Source of the DNA: Rickettsia hoogstraalii | GTDB taxonomy: Bacteria > Pseudomonadota > Alphaproteobacteria > Rickettsiales > Rickettsiaceae | Direction of reading: 5' to 3' | Length of the DNA stretch: 64,000 nt | Assembly: GCF_000825685.1 (NCBI RefSeq) | Contig: NZ_CCXM01000001.1 | Coordinates: 558,001-622,000, forward strand | In this document: piece by piece, positions 9,917 to 21,900 of the stretch | Position numbering within the stretch: the stretch's first letter is position 1 | How the letters are laid out: each line of letters opens with the position of its first letter | Program-made: the position numbers and the translations under genes | Notes under the pieces: generated by a model | Seen by the model: the letters and a program-made list of their open reading frames with translations, nothing else | The model's database searches: none | Told to the model about the DNA's origin: nothing

Positions 9917-12430
9917 ATGAATTTTATTAAAAAAACCTTTATTAGTATTTTTATAATTCTAATTTCATTATCTTTGGCTATAACTCTAACTGTTTATAGT
10001 GCAAATAAAGGACACTTAAATGAACCTTTGAAAAAAATAATTGAATTTTATTTAAGTAAAAATGATATAAAGGCTGTACTACATAATTTAGAATTTAAAG
10101 AAAACCGACTATCCATAGATAAAATTTCCTTAAGTCTTATAGATAATGCTAGAGGAGAAATTAACGATTTTAATCTTTTCTTTAATTTCAAAAATTTCTT
10201 CTCTAATTCGTTAATAGAGGCTAATTTTAATATTGATAAAATTTCCGTAATCTCAAATAACAATGAAGAGATTATAAACACTTCAACAACCGGTGATTAT
10301 TCGTTAAATATAATTAAAAAAGATTCCCTAACCGACATACGACTAACTTCAATAAAAAGTGATATCTTAACCGATGAGCAAGGAGCGGACTTACCTCTAG
10401 GAAATGCTTTATGCTCATATAAAACCGTCTATTCTAAAGATAATCCAAAGACCGTTAATTGCAAACTCACATTTGGGGACAAAGCTTTTTTATCACTAAA
10501 CGGTATAATAACCGATAAAAATATCGATGCAAGTGCAGCTGCCGCAAATATGCCTTTAATAATTTATCAAACAGTCGAAAAAATTATTCCGGATAACCCT
10601 ATAATCTCATATTTACGAGAACATATAAAACAAGGTTACATCCAAAACGGAGAATTAAATATTAAATTAGATAAAAAATTTTTTAAAAAAAATATTTTAG
10701 TAGAAGATAATTTAAAAGCAAATTTACATATCTCGAATTTTGAATATAAATATCATACAGATTTACCGCCTTTGACTAAAGTTGATACTAATATAATCAT
10801 TTCAGGACCAGAAATAAAATTTCTAATTAATGAAGCATATAGCGGTAAAAGTGTTGTTTCAGACGGTATTATGACTTTCAAATGGGAAGGACCGGATAAA
10901 TCGCAATTTGTTTTTAATGCTACTGCTAAAGGTGAAATTAACGACTTAATTGCCTTTGTTCCAAATGATGCATATCAAAATATTAAAGCTCAAAATATTG
11001 ATCTTAAAAAAATCAAAGGAACGGCAAATTCAATAATAGAGCTAATAATTCCTATTAGCCCAAATATCCCTAATAGCTATAATGTTTTGTCGACATTAAC
11101 AAATATCTCTTTTAACACCTTAGACAATAATATCCTATTACAAAACGGTGAAGCCAAAGGTAGCTTTAAAGACAACAAACTAAATATTAGCGGTAAAGGT
11201 AAAATTAATAATTATGCAAGCAGCTTTACTTATGATCATGATATATCAGATAAAAATAATGAGTGTTTACTTAAAATAAAAAGTAATATTACGGCAAATA
11301 ATCAAAGATTTGGAGTATTTAAATTAATTTCAGGCAGCAGCGTTTTAAATTTTGAGTATAAAAAACAGCATAATAATGAGAGTTTTATTACCGTTAATTC
11401 TAATCTTGATAATTTAGAATTCTATATAGATAAAGTATCTATTCATAAAAAATTATATAAAAAAGCTAATTTATATTTATATACTAAATTAAATGATAAA
11501 AATTTCGATAGAAATATTGAATTTAACCTGTCGGGGCAGGATAATCTAAAAATTAACGGTAATGCCCTAATTAAGAAAAATATTTATAATATTAATCTAG
11601 CCTCTGTTAAACATAATCATACGGATTTAAAAGGAAAAATAATCATAGATAACCATAATCTTAATACAGAACTTTATGGAAGCGGATTAGATTTATCAAA
11701 TGCTAATATGATGCAGTTTTTAGAAAAAGAGGGAGATTCTACACGTAATATTAATTTAAAAACTAATATATCAAAAATAATTTTAAAGAATAATATAATT
11801 CTAGGTAATCTTGATTTAGCAATTAAATGTGATAAAGTACGGTGTTTTTCCGGTTTTCTAAATGCTAATATCGATAATAAAAAAGTTAAGATGTCGCTTA
11901 CCGCTAAGGACAGTTTTGAACAATGGCTAATTGAATCCGATAATGCCGGAGCATTACTTAAGGGACTCGGAATGTATACCACTATGCAAAACGGTCAGAT
12001 TAACATCAACTTAAATACAAGAAGATATGAAGTAAAAAAAGGGGAAATAGTGCCGATATTAGACGGCAAATTTTCTATAAAACATTTTACGGTAGTCGAT
12101 ACTCCTTTTTTAACACGGCTTGTTTCCTTTGTTTCGTTGCCGGGTTTTCTTAGTTCAATAACTAATAATAAAAATATTTTATTTGAAGATATGACCGGTA
12201 AATTTAATTATAGAGGAAATATAATTACAATTTTCGATACGGAAGCACATGGACCGTTCTTTGATTTTACTATGAAAGGTAATATTGATACCAAACAGCA
12301 ATTAATTACGGTTAAAGGAAATGTTATTCCTTCCTTTTTCTTAATCAGCACTATTGTAACTAAAATACCGGTAGTCGGTAAAATATTTTCCAAAGTAGCA
12401 CCTTACTCCTTAAAAATGAACTATAAATAG
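9917..12430 (+). CDS. AsmA-like C-terminal domain protein (YhdP/TamB-type envelope protein)
   Basis: An 837 aa protein with one N-terminal membrane anchor (residues about 5-28) and a long, Asn/Lys-rich, beta-strand-rich periplasmic part. The end (GPFFDFTMKGNIDTKQQL, GNVIPSFFLIS, KIPVVGKIF) matches the conserved C-terminal pattern of AsmA/YhdP proteins, which are thought to help lipid movement to, or stability of, the outer membrane. It begins a plus-strand run with the permease, tatC and serS. The permease starts 9 bases after its stop. The C-terminal identification is firm; the exact subfamily and function are inference. Confidence 0.8.
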   Translation: MNFIKKTFISIFIILISLSLAITLTVYSANKGHLNEPLKKIIEFYLSKNDIKAVLHNLEFKENRLSIDKISLSLIDNARGEINDFNLFFNFKNFFSNSLIEANFNIDKISVISNNNEEIINTSTTGDYSLNIIKKDSLTDIRLTSIKSDILTDEQGADLPLGNALCSYKTVYSKDNPKTVNCKLTFGDKAFLSLNGIITDKNIDASAAAANMPLIIYQTVEKIIPDNPIISYLREHIKQGYIQNGELNIKLDKKFFKKNILVEDNLKANLHISNFEYKYHTDLPPLTKVDTNIIISGPEIKFLINEAYSGKSVVSDGIMTFKWEGPDKSQFVFNATAKGEINDLIAFVPNDAYQNIKAQNIDLKKIKGTANSIIELIIPISPNIPNSYNVLSTLTNISFNTLDNNILLQNGEAKGSFKDNKLNISGKGKINNYASSFTYDHDISDKNNECLLKIKSNITANNQRFGVFKLISGSSVLNFEYKKQHNNESFITVNSNLDNLEFYIDKVSIHKKLYKKANLYLYTKLNDKNFDRNIEFNLSGQDNLKINGNALIKKNIYNINLASVKHNHTDLKGKIIIDNHNLNTELYGSGLDLSNANMMQFLEKEGDSTRNINLKTNISKIILKNNIILGNLDLAIKCDKVRCFSGFLNANIDNKKVKMSLTAKDSFEQWLIESDNAGALLKGLGMYTTMQNGQININLNTRRYEVKKGEIVPILDGKFSIKHFTVVDTPFLTRLVSFVSLPGFLSSITNNKNILFEDMTGKFNYRGNIITIFDTEAHGPFFDFTMKGNIDTKQQLITVKGNVIPSFFLISTIVTKIPVVGKIFSKVAPYSLKMNYK

Positions 12431-12439
12431 TTATATTCC

Positions 12440-13705
12440 GTGTACAAAAAATTATATTTAATCGGTATTTTACTTTTAGGCTTAATTTCCGGTCTTACGT
12501 TTAATTTAATTTTTTTCACAGTTCCATATCAATTATCCGAAGCAAAATACACCACTGATATAATAGGCTCGATATCACTAGCTGCTTTTCCGTATTGCTT
12601 AAAGGTCATATGGTCACCTTTTATAGATAAATACTCTATACCTTTTTTATGTTCTAAATTCGGTCACAGGCGTGGCTGGGCATTGGTATCACAAATATTT
12701 TTAATCCTAGCGATGACGGGGTTCTTAAACGTAAGCCCTTGTAATAACTTATATATTACTGCAATTATCTTATTTATTATTTCATTTTGCAGTTCTACGC
12801 AAGATATTGTACTTGACGCATATAGAATTGAGAGACCTACATCTAAAGAAGAGCTTTCAATGGCTTTTACCTTTAGTAGCATAGGGTTTCGTTTAGGTAT
12901 GTTACTTGGCAGCGTCGGTGCTTTATATTCATCAATTATTTTCGGCTGGGATACAGTATATAAATTTGCTTTATTCATTACTATAGTTGGTCCTATAGTA
13001 ATCTTATGTATCAAAGAACCGAAACCTAAAGAAAAACGTCATACGACTAGTAATTTAATAGGATTACAACAATATTTTGAAGTTATTAAAAAAAGTATTA
13101 TATCTTTAAAAAATGAACAGCAATATTTACTGCTAATTATGTTATTTGTATTCTTGTATAAAGCTGCCGATTCTATACCTATGGTTATGAGTTCGCCTTT
13201 ATTTCTAGATTTAAGTTTTACTACTCAAGAAATTGCCTTTATTTACAAAGCTTACGGGTTACTGATCATGATCGTCGGAGGAGCTTTAGGCGGCGTTTTA
13301 GCTACAAAAATGGGTATATTTCATAGTGTCTTAATTGGTGGAGTTATTCAATTATTATCGCCTCTTATGTTTATGATTCTTGCTACTATCGGCTATGATA
13401 TAAGGATATTTATAATAACAGTTACAGTACAAAACTTTTGTGCAGGCTTTGCAGGAACTATTATCTCTATCTATTTTGCTAGCCTTTGCAATAGTGAATT
13501 TGTTGCCACGCAATATTCTATTATTGCATCTTTTAGCTCTCTTAGCCGTATTATTCTAGCTAGCCTTGGCGGTATTTGTGCAAAATATCTTACTTGGTCT
13601 GTATTCTTTTTAGGTAATACTCTGTTTAGCATGTTATTTATACCGATATTTTATAAAATATATAGAAAGAAACTAGACTTTGTGAATATTTCTAAAAAGA
13701 TATGA
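12440..13705 (+). CDS. ampG: AmpG-like major facilitator permease
   Basis: A 421 aa polytopic inner-membrane protein with about 12 hydrophobic segments. The AmpG signature is seen in the early part: [18 protein letters not shown], the GHRRGW loop and [11 protein letters not shown]. AmpG imports anhydro-muropeptides for peptidoglycan recycling. Rickettsiae carry several AmpG-like paralogues, some perhaps with other substrates, so the substrate is not certain. The start is GTG at 12440, 9 bases after the AsmA-like gene, which suggests co-transcription. Confidence 0.82.
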   Translation: MYKKLYLIGILLLGLISGLTFNLIFFTVPYQLSEAKYTTDIIGSISLAAFPYCLKVIWSPFIDKYSIPFLCSKFGHRRGWALVSQIFLILAMTGFLNVSPCNNLYITAIILFIISFCSSTQDIVLDAYRIERPTSKEELSMAFTFSSIGFRLGMLLGSVGALYSSIIFGWDTVYKFALFITIVGPIVILCIKEPKPKEKRHTTSNLIGLQQYFEVIKKSIISLKNEQQYLLLIMLFVFLYKAADSIPMVMSSPLFLDLSFTTQEIAFIYKAYGLLIMIVGGALGGVLATKMGIFHSVLIGGVIQLLSPLMFMILATIGYDIRIFIITVTVQNFCAGFAGTIISIYFASLCNSEFVATQYSIIASFSSLSRIILASLGGICAKYLTWSVFFLGNTLFSMLFIPIFYKIYRKKLDFVNISKKI

Positions 13706-13734
13706 CAATTATTAAAAAAGGTTTATAATATTGA

Positions 13735-13752
13735 TATATATATATATATATA
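13735..13752. repeat. (TA)9 dinucleotide tract upstream of tatC
   Basis: Nine consecutive TA units lie 30-47 bases before the tatC ATG. They overlap the place of a promoter or leader. Such tracts can slip in length. Confidence 0.75.
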
Positions 13753-13781
13753 CTTCTGCAAAATGAAGAGTCAAAATTTTT

Positions 13782-14537
13782 ATGAAATTATATAGTTTTC
13801 AAGAACATTTATTAGAATTAAAAATAAGACTTCTTAGAATATTTACTGCTTTTATAATTATATTTGCTATTTGCTATTATTTTAGCGACAATATTTATAG
13901 TTTTTTATTAAAACCGCTTGCTAAGCTAAGCGGTGATACGGTACGAAATATAATTTATACAGGGCTTACAGAAGCATTTTTTACCTATATTAAACTTGCA
14001 GCTTTTACTGCTTTTACTATTATTATACCTATAATTGCTTTGGAGTGTTATTTATTTATCAGCCCAGGGTTACACCGCCATGAAAGAAAAATTATCGCTT
14101 TTATTCTTTTTATGTCGCCTATTTTATTTTGGTGCGGTAGTATTTTTGTTTTTTACTTTGTAATGCCGAAAGCTTGGAATTTTTTTCTTAGTTTTGAAAA
14201 ACGTGATATGATAGTACCGATAGTTTTGGAAGCAAGAATTAGCGAGTATCTAAATTTAGTTATTCATTTAATTATTGCTTTTGGAGTTGCTTTTCAACTA
14301 CCAGTTGTGATAATAATATTAAATATACTAAAAATAGTTAAGGTACAAACACTTAAGCAAAAAAGACGCATTGCCGTGGTAATTAACTTTATTATTGCAG
14401 GAATATTAACGCCTCCTGACATTTTAAGCCAGTTTGCTCTTGCAATACCGCTACTTTTATTATATGAAACTTCAATAATGATATGTAATTTTATAGAAAA
14501 ACCGAGGACACTAAATGTTAAATATCAAATGGATTAG
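13782..14537 (+). CDS. tatC: Twin-arginine translocase subunit TatC
   Basis: Core receptor of the Tat pathway, which exports folded proteins across the inner membrane. The 251 aa protein starts [16 protein letters not shown], the conserved N-terminal segment, and has six membrane spans with the usual periplasmic loop ([12 protein letters not shown]). The last part ([25 protein letters not shown]) is the conserved fifth/sixth span region. It overlaps serS by 23 bases in another frame, so translation may be coupled. A short sequence just upstream (ATACTTCTGCAAAATGAAGAG) resembles the left end of the repeat at 16080. Confidence 0.95.
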   Translation: MKLYSFQEHLLELKIRLLRIFTAFIIIFAICYYFSDNIYSFLLKPLAKLSGDTVRNIIYTGLTEAFFTYIKLAAFTAFTIIIPIIALECYLFISPGLHRHERKIIAFILFMSPILFWCGSIFVFYFVMPKAWNFFLSFEKRDMIVPIVLEARISEYLNLVIHLIIAFGVAFQLPVVIIILNILKIVKVQTLKQKRRIAVVINFIIAGILTPPDILSQFALAIPLLLLYETSIMICNFIEKPRTLNVKYQMD

Positions 14538-15792
14538 AGAAAATCAAGAATTATTCGATGAAAAGCTTAGCCAAAGATTTATTGAACCTATGTCTAGTAA
14601 AATTGCTATGTTCGACGGAGAGAAAAGAAAAATTATGAGTTTAATTCAAGAATTTCAGCATGCACGTAAGGTAAAATCAAAGATTTTAGGTAATATGGCC
14701 TCTAAAAGCGGCGAAGAGTTTGAAGGGCTACAAAGAGATGTCAAACATATAAATGAGAAGTTGGAAGAACTTGAACAGGATCTAAATAATAATAATGAAT
14801 TAAATGAACTATTAAATATGCTTCCTAATATTCCGGACGAAGAAGTACCTTACGGAATGGATGAAAGTATGAATAAATTAGTTCGTACTTACGGAGAGAC
14901 AAATCCAAATGCTTTGAATAAACAGCATTTTGAACTAGGTACAAAATTAAATTTAATGGATTTTGAACAAACTGCTAAAATTTCTGGAGCTAGATTTGTA
15001 ACGTTAAAAGGTGATTTAGCAAAGCTAGAACGTGCTTTAATTAACTTTATGATTGATGTTCATACTAAAGAGTTTGACTTCTTTGAGATATCACCTCCGG
15101 TATTAGTTCGAGATAATGCTATGTATAATGCAGGACAACTACCTAAATTTGCCGAAGAGTCTTTTGCAACAACAAATGGTTATAGACTAATTCCAACCGC
15201 AGAAGTATCTTTAGTAAATATAGTCGCCGATACTATTATACCAAGAGAAAAATTACCGATGCGTTATGTTGCTTACACCCCGTGCTTTAGATCAGAAGCA
15301 GGTAGTAGCGGTAGAGATACAAGAGGTATGATTAGATTACATCAGTTCGGTAAAGTTGAGCTAGTATCTATTACTACCCCTGAAGAATCAAAAAATGAGC
15401 ATGAATATATAACTAATGCATCAGAGACTATTTTACAAAAACTGAATCTTCCTTATCGTGTTATGTTACTTTGCACCGGAGATATGGGATTTGCGGCAAA
15501 AAAAACCTATGATATAGAAGTGTGGCTTCCGGGACAAAAGCAATATCGCGAAATTGCTAGCTGTTCTAATTGTGGAGATTTTCAAGCACGTAGAATGAAA
15601 GCAAGATATAAGGAATTCGGCAGTAACGAAACTACCTTAGTTCATACTTTAAATGCTTCAGGATTACCTATCGGAAGAACTATGGTTGCAATACTTGAAA
15701 ATTATCAGAATGAAGATGGATCAATAACTATACCTGATGTCTTGATAAATTACATGGGAGGGTTACAAAAAATCACTACATATAGTGAATAA
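14515..15792 (+). CDS. serS: Seryl-tRNA synthetase
   Basis: Class II aminoacyl-tRNA synthetase that charges tRNA-Ser, 425 aa, the usual length. The N-terminal long coiled-coil arm (residues about 30-100) that binds the tRNA variable arm is present. Motif 2 is seen in [19 protein letters not shown] and motif 3 in [16 protein letters not shown]. The ATG lies inside the tatC end, preceded by GAGGA as ribosome site. Confidence 0.97.
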   Translation: MLNIKWIRENQELFDEKLSQRFIEPMSSKIAMFDGEKRKIMSLIQEFQHARKVKSKILGNMASKSGEEFEGLQRDVKHINEKLEELEQDLNNNNELNELLNMLPNIPDEEVPYGMDESMNKLVRTYGETNPNALNKQHFELGTKLNLMDFEQTAKISGARFVTLKGDLAKLERALINFMIDVHTKEFDFFEISPPVLVRDNAMYNAGQLPKFAEESFATTNGYRLIPTAEVSLVNIVADTIIPREKLPMRYVAYTPCFRSEAGSSGRDTRGMIRLHQFGKVELVSITTPEESKNEHEYITNASETILQKLNLPYRVMLLCTGDMGFAAKKTYDIEVWLPGQKQYREIASCSNCGDFQARRMKARYKEFGSNETTLVHTLNASGLPIGRTMVAILENYQNEDGSITIPDVLINYMGGLQKITTYSE

Positions 15793-15890
15793 TTGTTTAT
15801 TAAATATAAATAATAAGATAAAGTTTTGTAGTATATACTTAGATAGAACTTCAAAATTGGCTATGTAGTGTAAAAAGCGGACATCCAAAC

Positions 15891-16048
15891 CGTCATTACG
15901 AGCGGGTCTTGTTGCGTGGACATCACCCCGTCATTGCGAGCAGTCGTAGACTGCGTGGCAATCCAGAAAAATAATAAAAAAAATTCTGTAAATCAGAATT
16001 TTTTACTGGATTACTTCGTCAAAACTTATAGTTTTTCCTCGCAATGAC
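15891..16048. repeat. Composite family A repeat
   Basis: A partial left end (CGTCATTACGAGCGGGTC) precedes a complete element at 15929-16048 that runs GTCATTGCGAGC to CTCGCAATGAC. An inner hairpin AATTCTG-TAAAT-CAGAATT lies at about 15982-15998. Most of the 472-base gap after serS is this element and the next one; I see no gene there. Confidence 0.88.
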
Positions 16049-16079
16049 TATTGATAGCAATGCAACAAAATCCATAAGT

Positions 16080-16235
16080 ATATACTTCTTGTGAAATGAA
16101 GAGTTGTTATACGAAGTTCAACTTGGAAAAGAGCAAGGAGTCTGTAAGCCGAGGAGCGGAACGTATACTAAATACGTGAGCATCCGAGGACTTACAAAGA
16201 CGACACAGCCAATTTTTCAAGTGGGGCGAGTATAC
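16080..16235. repeat. Family C repeat (conserved core, variable stem)
   Basis: About 155 bases from ATACTTCTTGTGAAATGAAG to GGGGCGAGTATAC. The segment AAGTTCAACTTGGAAAAGAGCAAGG and the end CCAATTTTTCAAG match the copy at 50996-51125. The middle has a short core (GGAGCGGAACGTATACTA...TACGTGAGCATCC) flanked by TGTAAG/CTTACA arms. A 76-codon ORF at 16104 is only this repeat in translation. Confidence 0.82.
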
Positions 16236-16264
16236 AAAAACGATAATTTAAATTCAGGTTATTT

Positions 16265-18712
16265 GTGTTTAGTGATTTACGAAAATTTGACAAAGATATA
16301 TATAATTATAATGCTCCTAATTTTATACCTATAGCATGTCATTATAATGAAAATACTTTACTTACCAAAGACGGTAAATTACTACAAATTATAAAAATAC
16401 ACGGCATTAACTCAGAGAAAATAAGCGATAACATACAAAATTTACGTGAAATGGTTAGAGTTTCTATAAAAAAGAATATAACCGATTATGATTTTGCTTT
16501 TTGGCTACATACAATACGAGAAAAACAAAATTTAGATGATTCCACTCCTTACAAAAAATTATTACCGGCAAATATTCATGCACTATGGCAAAGAAAAAAC
16601 CATTGGAATGATAAATTCGTTAATACTTTATATATATCTATAGTACATGATTCTGCTAAAGTTGACATCAAAAATTTTAACTCTTTAATAAATTCTTTAT
16701 CTAATAAATTAATTACTGACTTTGAAAATAACTACTTAGATTCAGCTTTTCAAAAACTAGAAAATATCACTAATAATATTTTAAACGATTTAAACGAATT
16801 CGGTGCTGAGAAACTCGGCATAATATTTGAAAATGATAATGTTTTTTCTAATCCTTTATTTTTATATAATCGAATAGCTAACCTTAATAATAATGATTGT
16901 TTAGTACCTATAATAGATTTATCCGATGCACTAGGTAGAAGTATTTATACAATTAGCGGCGATAAAATGGTAGTTACGGATCATGAGAAAAATAATAAAT
17001 TTGCTTCTTTACTATCTATAAAAGAATATCAAGAAACTCCTTCTAATACACTGGATAAATTTTTACAGTTACCGATTGAATTAATAATAACTGAAATATT
17101 TTACTTTGTTAGCAGAAAACAAGTAATATCCAAATTGCGTGGTCAAGATCATATTCTAAAAATTACTAACGACTCAACTTTACTTAATCATAAAGGGATT
17201 AATAAGCTTGATGCAGCTAATTTAGATTTTCAATTTTGTAATCAGCAAATTTCAATTGCCGTTATAGAAGAAGATGAAAATAAACTAGATGCAGCTGTAG
17301 CTAAAGCATCAACCGAACTTTTTAAACTTGGTATTATTCATGTAAAAGAAGATCTTAATATTGAACAAATATTTTGGTCGCAATTACCTGCTAACTTTGC
17401 CTTTATCCGCAGAATGTCACCATTATCCGTAGAATATATTGCTTCTCTTACCGCTCTTCATAATACTACACTCGGTAATCAATATAATCCTTGGGGTAAG
17501 GCTATAACTTTACTGCGAACCGAGAAAGGTACTCCATATTTCATGAATTTTCATGATAAAACGAATAAAGGTAATACTTGCATCTTTGGTACGGAAAAAA
17601 CCGGCAAAACCGTATTATTGAACTTTCTAATATCAGAATCGACTAAATACGATCCAACAATAATTTATATCTCTAATAATAATGATTCTAAAATTTTTAT
17701 CGAGTCAATAGAAGGCAAATGGTTAGAACCAGACAAACAAATTATCAATCCATTTTTAGTAGATGATACAGAAAAATCACAAGCCTTCATTTTAGAATTT
17801 TTAAAATTAATCAGCGGTCATTATATTTCACCTCTTAGTGAAATAGAGATATCCTTTCTAGAGAAATTAAAAAATAAAATTTTATCAATTGAAAAAGAAA
17901 AACGTATTTTTTCCGATATTTTAAAATTAGAGGATTTTAAGGAGGAAGGAGGAATACAAATACTTGATAAACTTAAAGTTTTTACCGAAGGACAATTATA
18001 TTCCGGATTATTTGACGGACCATCTCTTAACATTGAAGAAGGGAAAGTTATAGGGTTCAATTTATATAAACTTTCTGATGAGCCGTTTTCTAAACAATTT
18101 TACCCAACGGAGAGAAAATTTTTAGAACAATTTAATAATAATTTAAAGAAACACCAAAGTATTAGTGCAGCAGTAATTTATGCTTTTACTTATCATTTAA
18201 GCCTAGTTGGCACAAAACCTAAAATATTTGCTGCCGATAATTTTGATAAACTTTACAGACCTGAAGTTTATTATGATAATATAAATTTAATCTATAATAA
18301 TTTATCTCAAAATAACGGTATTTTCGTCAGTAATTTCAATTTTATTTATCTTAAATCATATCCAAAATATACTATAAAACCTTGGCTTGATTTAATTAAT
18401 ACGAAAATTATTCTACCGTCTGACGTTAAAATAGAAGATTTAGATAAAATTTTAGGTTTAAGCGAGCCAGAAATACGAAAATTATCACAGCTAATACTTT
18501 CTGCAAGAATGTTCTTAATTAATAAGGATAATGAATCGATAGCTTCTGAATTAAGTATTGCCGCTTTAATAGGAATTGTCCGTATTTTATCAAGCAGACA
18601 AGAGGAAATGGATATTTATAAAAAAATACTTGAACAACACCAAGGTCCTCCGGATAATTGGATTAATTACCTATATAATGAGTTAAATACGAACGATGTG
18701 AATAGCTACTAA
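16265..18712 (+). CDS. rvhB4b: Divergent VirB4-family ATPase (RvhB4b type)
   Basis: An 815 aa homologue of the VirB4 ATPase that powers type IV secretion. The N-terminal CagE/VirB4 region (PIACHYNENTLLTKDGKLLQIIKI) and the NTPase domain are both present. Walker A is GTEKTGKT at residues 442-449. At the Walker B place it reads PKIFAADNFDKL (D658 N659), with Asn where active VirB4 has the catalytic Glu. Rickettsiae are known to have two VirB4 copies, the second being divergent and apart from the virB6 cluster; position after serS fits this. GTG start. The next gene encodes a secreted Cys-rich protein, which may be a partner. Confidence 0.85.
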   Translation: MFSDLRKFDKDIYNYNAPNFIPIACHYNENTLLTKDGKLLQIIKIHGINSEKISDNIQNLREMVRVSIKKNITDYDFAFWLHTIREKQNLDDSTPYKKLLPANIHALWQRKNHWNDKFVNTLYISIVHDSAKVDIKNFNSLINSLSNKLITDFENNYLDSAFQKLENITNNILNDLNEFGAEKLGIIFENDNVFSNPLFLYNRIANLNNNDCLVPIIDLSDALGRSIYTISGDKMVVTDHEKNNKFASLLSIKEYQETPSNTLDKFLQLPIELIITEIFYFVSRKQVISKLRGQDHILKITNDSTLLNHKGINKLDAANLDFQFCNQQISIAVIEEDENKLDAAVAKASTELFKLGIIHVKEDLNIEQIFWSQLPANFAFIRRMSPLSVEYIASLTALHNTTLGNQYNPWGKAITLLRTEKGTPYFMNFHDKTNKGNTCIFGTEKTGKTVLLNFLISESTKYDPTIIYISNNNDSKIFIESIEGKWLEPDKQIINPFLVDDTEKSQAFILEFLKLISGHYISPLSEIEISFLEKLKNKILSIEKEKRIFSDILKLEDFKEEGGIQILDKLKVFTEGQLYSGLFDGPSLNIEEGKVIGFNLYKLSDEPFSKQFYPTERKFLEQFNNNLKKHQSISAAVIYAFTYHLSLVGTKPKIFAADNFDKLYRPEVYYDNINLIYNNLSQNNGIFVSNFNFIYLKSYPKYTIKPWLDLINTKIILPSDVKIEDLDKILGLSEPEIRKLSQLILSARMFLINKDNESIASELSIAALIGIVRILSSRQEEMDIYKKILEQHQGPPDNWINYLYNELNTNDVNSY

Positions 18713-18718
18713 AACCAT

Positions 18719-18840
18719 TGTCATTGCGAGACGGTGTTGCATGCGTGGATACCCAAATCGTCATTGCGAGGAGGCGTTGTTGCAATCTAGTTTTAATTTC
18801 ATGAGATTGCCACGCTCCTTACAGTCGCTCGCAATGACGG
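18719..18840. repeat. Family A repeat, tandem left ends
   Basis: TGTCATTGCGAGACGG at 18719 is followed by a full element from CGTCATTGCGAGGAGG to CGCTCGCAATGACGG. It fills much of the 197-base gap before the Cys-rich gene. Confidence 0.88.
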
Positions 18841-18909
18841 AAAATCGGTCCATGCGGGCAATGCCTTCTCACAATGACAACAAAACAACGAACATAAAGA
18901 ATACTCAAA

Positions 18910-21900
18910 GTGTTAAAAAAATATTTATTATTTTTCTTATTTTCATTTTTCTCATTTAATGTGCAGGCATCTATTTGGGGTGATATAGCCGATTGTCTTA
19001 GCGATCCCTGTAATTGCGGACAAAGCGATAGAACGGAAATTTGGAATAAAGGCGGCAACAATGAGGTAAAAAGGGGACCTTTTAAACCTGATACATTGTG
19101 TCCACCTTGGAATAAAAGCGACGGTCGTGGTAGCGGCAAATCTGATGATAAAACCGACAATTGTTTATTAAAATTTGATTACCCAGGTACATTTATTGGT
19201 TTTTTACTCAATAGATGTGCGGAAGAAGCCCCTGATAGTAGTTACTTCACTCCAAAAATTCGTATTAGAGTTCAAAGCTGTAATGCTGCCGCTTGTTGGC
19301 ACCAAAACTCCACCTTAAATTGGGATGGAGAATGTGTATTATGGCCTACGGGTTACGGTCTACCTCTAACTAGAGTCTGTGCTAGAGTTGCCGTACCGGA
19401 TATATCTCCACCTCCCGGAATAAACGCTACACCTTCCCCTGCAGATCCAGGTTATACCGATGGAGTACATCTCAATAAAGTCGGTTATACAGAAACTGAT
19501 AATAAGATAATAGGTGTAGACGGAAAAATAGTTACTTTAAAATCTCCTAAACTTTGTGCTTATAGCGACCCTGGACTTGTTAACCTTGTTTCAGATTCCG
19601 GTGTACATCTTGATCCGATGGACTGGAATCCTAATCGTCAACCTCTTCATCAAACTAACGAACTTAGTCCTATTGCAAAAGTATTAAAATTTTTAGTTGA
19701 AACGGTAAAAGGAGCAAGTTTACCAAGTTTATTAGGGCAGCTTCTTGGTATGATAAATCAAGATTCAGAATTTATAAAAGTACTTCAATCAATACTTAAC
19801 GCAATAGGAGAGGTTTTTAATTTTTTCCCTAGTTTAATAATAACAGTTATTGAAAAACTTGGATCATTAAACGGTTCTGTAGATAGCTATTCTTTTGGTT
19901 GTGTACAATTACCTTTAGGACCTTTTCCACCGCCATATTGCCCAAATTTAGATTATATTAGTATTAATGCTAATGCTAATAATATATGTAGCATAAAAAA
20001 TACCCCAGAGGATATTCAGAAAGGAAAACCTGTATTTAAACAATCTTCAACTTTGCCGCCTTGTGTAGTATCAAATGTTAACAACAATATTGTTAATAAT
20101 ACCATACGTGTTAGCTTTAGCAATCTTGTTCCGCTTTGCACGAGTTCTACCTCTGATCTCAAAACTTGTGTAGAACCACGTAATACAGATTTTCTTTCAG
20201 CAAAAATTACTCATACTAATACGGCTTTTAAAGATTTAATTAAATCGTGTAAGAATACTTCAGGAGGCACTCCATGTATTAATACAGAAATTTCTACGCC
20301 ATGTAGTGTTACGGCTAACGGTTGTAATGAGGGATTTAGAATAGTATATTCGCAGAAAATTGGAAATGTAGAAACACCTAGCGATTATTACATAGAGGAT
20401 ATACCGGACTGTCCAAGTTCTAGTTCAACTACCTGCCAAAAAGTATGGGGAGTTAATATAGGCGAATTTAAGGATGTAAGCGTAAAGTTTCCTAAGATAC
20501 AAGGGCAAGATACAAATAGCTTAATACCTATAAAGACAGATGTCACCCTAAAAGACAATAACGGTAAAGATAGAAAACTTTATGTCTCTATTAGTAATAC
20601 CGAAGACGATAAGCAAAATCCTAATAATATTTGCTTATTTGAGTCCGGTAATTTAATAGATTGCGTACCGAGAGTAAATCATTCTTATAGTCTAGCTGCT
20701 TATGAATGTTCAAGACAATATGCCGGAATTACCTGTACTAATAACAATGCCAACGATGCTTATTATAAACCGCAATTCATTGCTTCAGTGCAAGTAAGAG
20801 AGAAACAAACAGATGGGACTATTAACATTATAGATGAAACAAGCACTCTTGTAACACCGTTAGCATACGCCGGACCTCCACCTCCCAATCCCACGGACAC
20901 AGAAAGTATAGTAATGCTTGCCGGTTATAAGTATAGTTCTTCCGTTGCGTTTATACCTAAAGATCCACCAAAAGATCCGACAAATGATAAATATATTGCT
21001 ATGCCGTTTTCAGGAGAGAATGCTCTAAATCAGTTGACTATTCACGGTAAATATAAAGACGATAAAGAACCTTATGATAGTAATGGAAAACCTGACTCAA
21101 GTGCGGTATATTTAAAATATTTAGAATATATAAACGGTAAATATATCCAAGGTGGAACGCATGCCTGCTTGATGCCGAAAAATTTCCAACATTGTAATCC
21201 TATGCCGATTTCTACTTTACCTGATGGATCACCTATTCCCGGTTATAATAATGACTCGATAAATTGTGTACTTGCTAAACTAAACAACAACAATACTATA
21301 AATTGTAAGAATTTTAAAAATACATATAGCCTTAAATATCCAAACCTTGGTTTATGCAGCAAAGATATAAATACAAGTAGCTGTACTCTAAAAGAAACAG
21401 TGGAAGGTATTACTATTTATGCTTGCAATATAAATAATATTCCAAGTAACTGCTATACTAATAATAATAGCCCTAATACTCCAGTATGTGTTTTAAGTAG
21501 GGATTATAAAGATAGAATCGAGCCAGGACCTGACAAAGGACCAACATTAGTACCATTAGATGATTCTTTTAAATATTATACAGTGAAATATACAGCAGGA
21601 GATGAAAACCATCCTCCAGAGCCGACATATAAAGCTGAGACTGAGGATGTAAGAGATAAAACTTGGCAAGAGCTAGATCTTTGTGCTCCTATATTAGTAC
21701 CTACTTGTGCTAAAATTCCTAGCACAGCTGATGCTCCTTCCGGTAGCACCCACGGTAATGCAGAATGGGATGAAAGCGATATAGGAGAACTTGCAATAGG
21801 AAGATGCCCGACGAATTGGATAGTTATTGATCCTAGTAAACCTTTAGAACGCCATTGTTTATCATATTCTGATAGAAAAGTTGTTGAATTTGAACCTTTA

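Noticed and set aside
16104..16334. A 76-codon ORF on the plus strand
   Set aside because: It is the family C repeat in translation and overlaps the rvhB4b start; no coding signal of its own.
18741..18959. A 72-codon ORF on the plus strand
   Set aside because: The first part is repeat sequence and the second overlaps the signal peptide of the Cys-rich gene in another frame.
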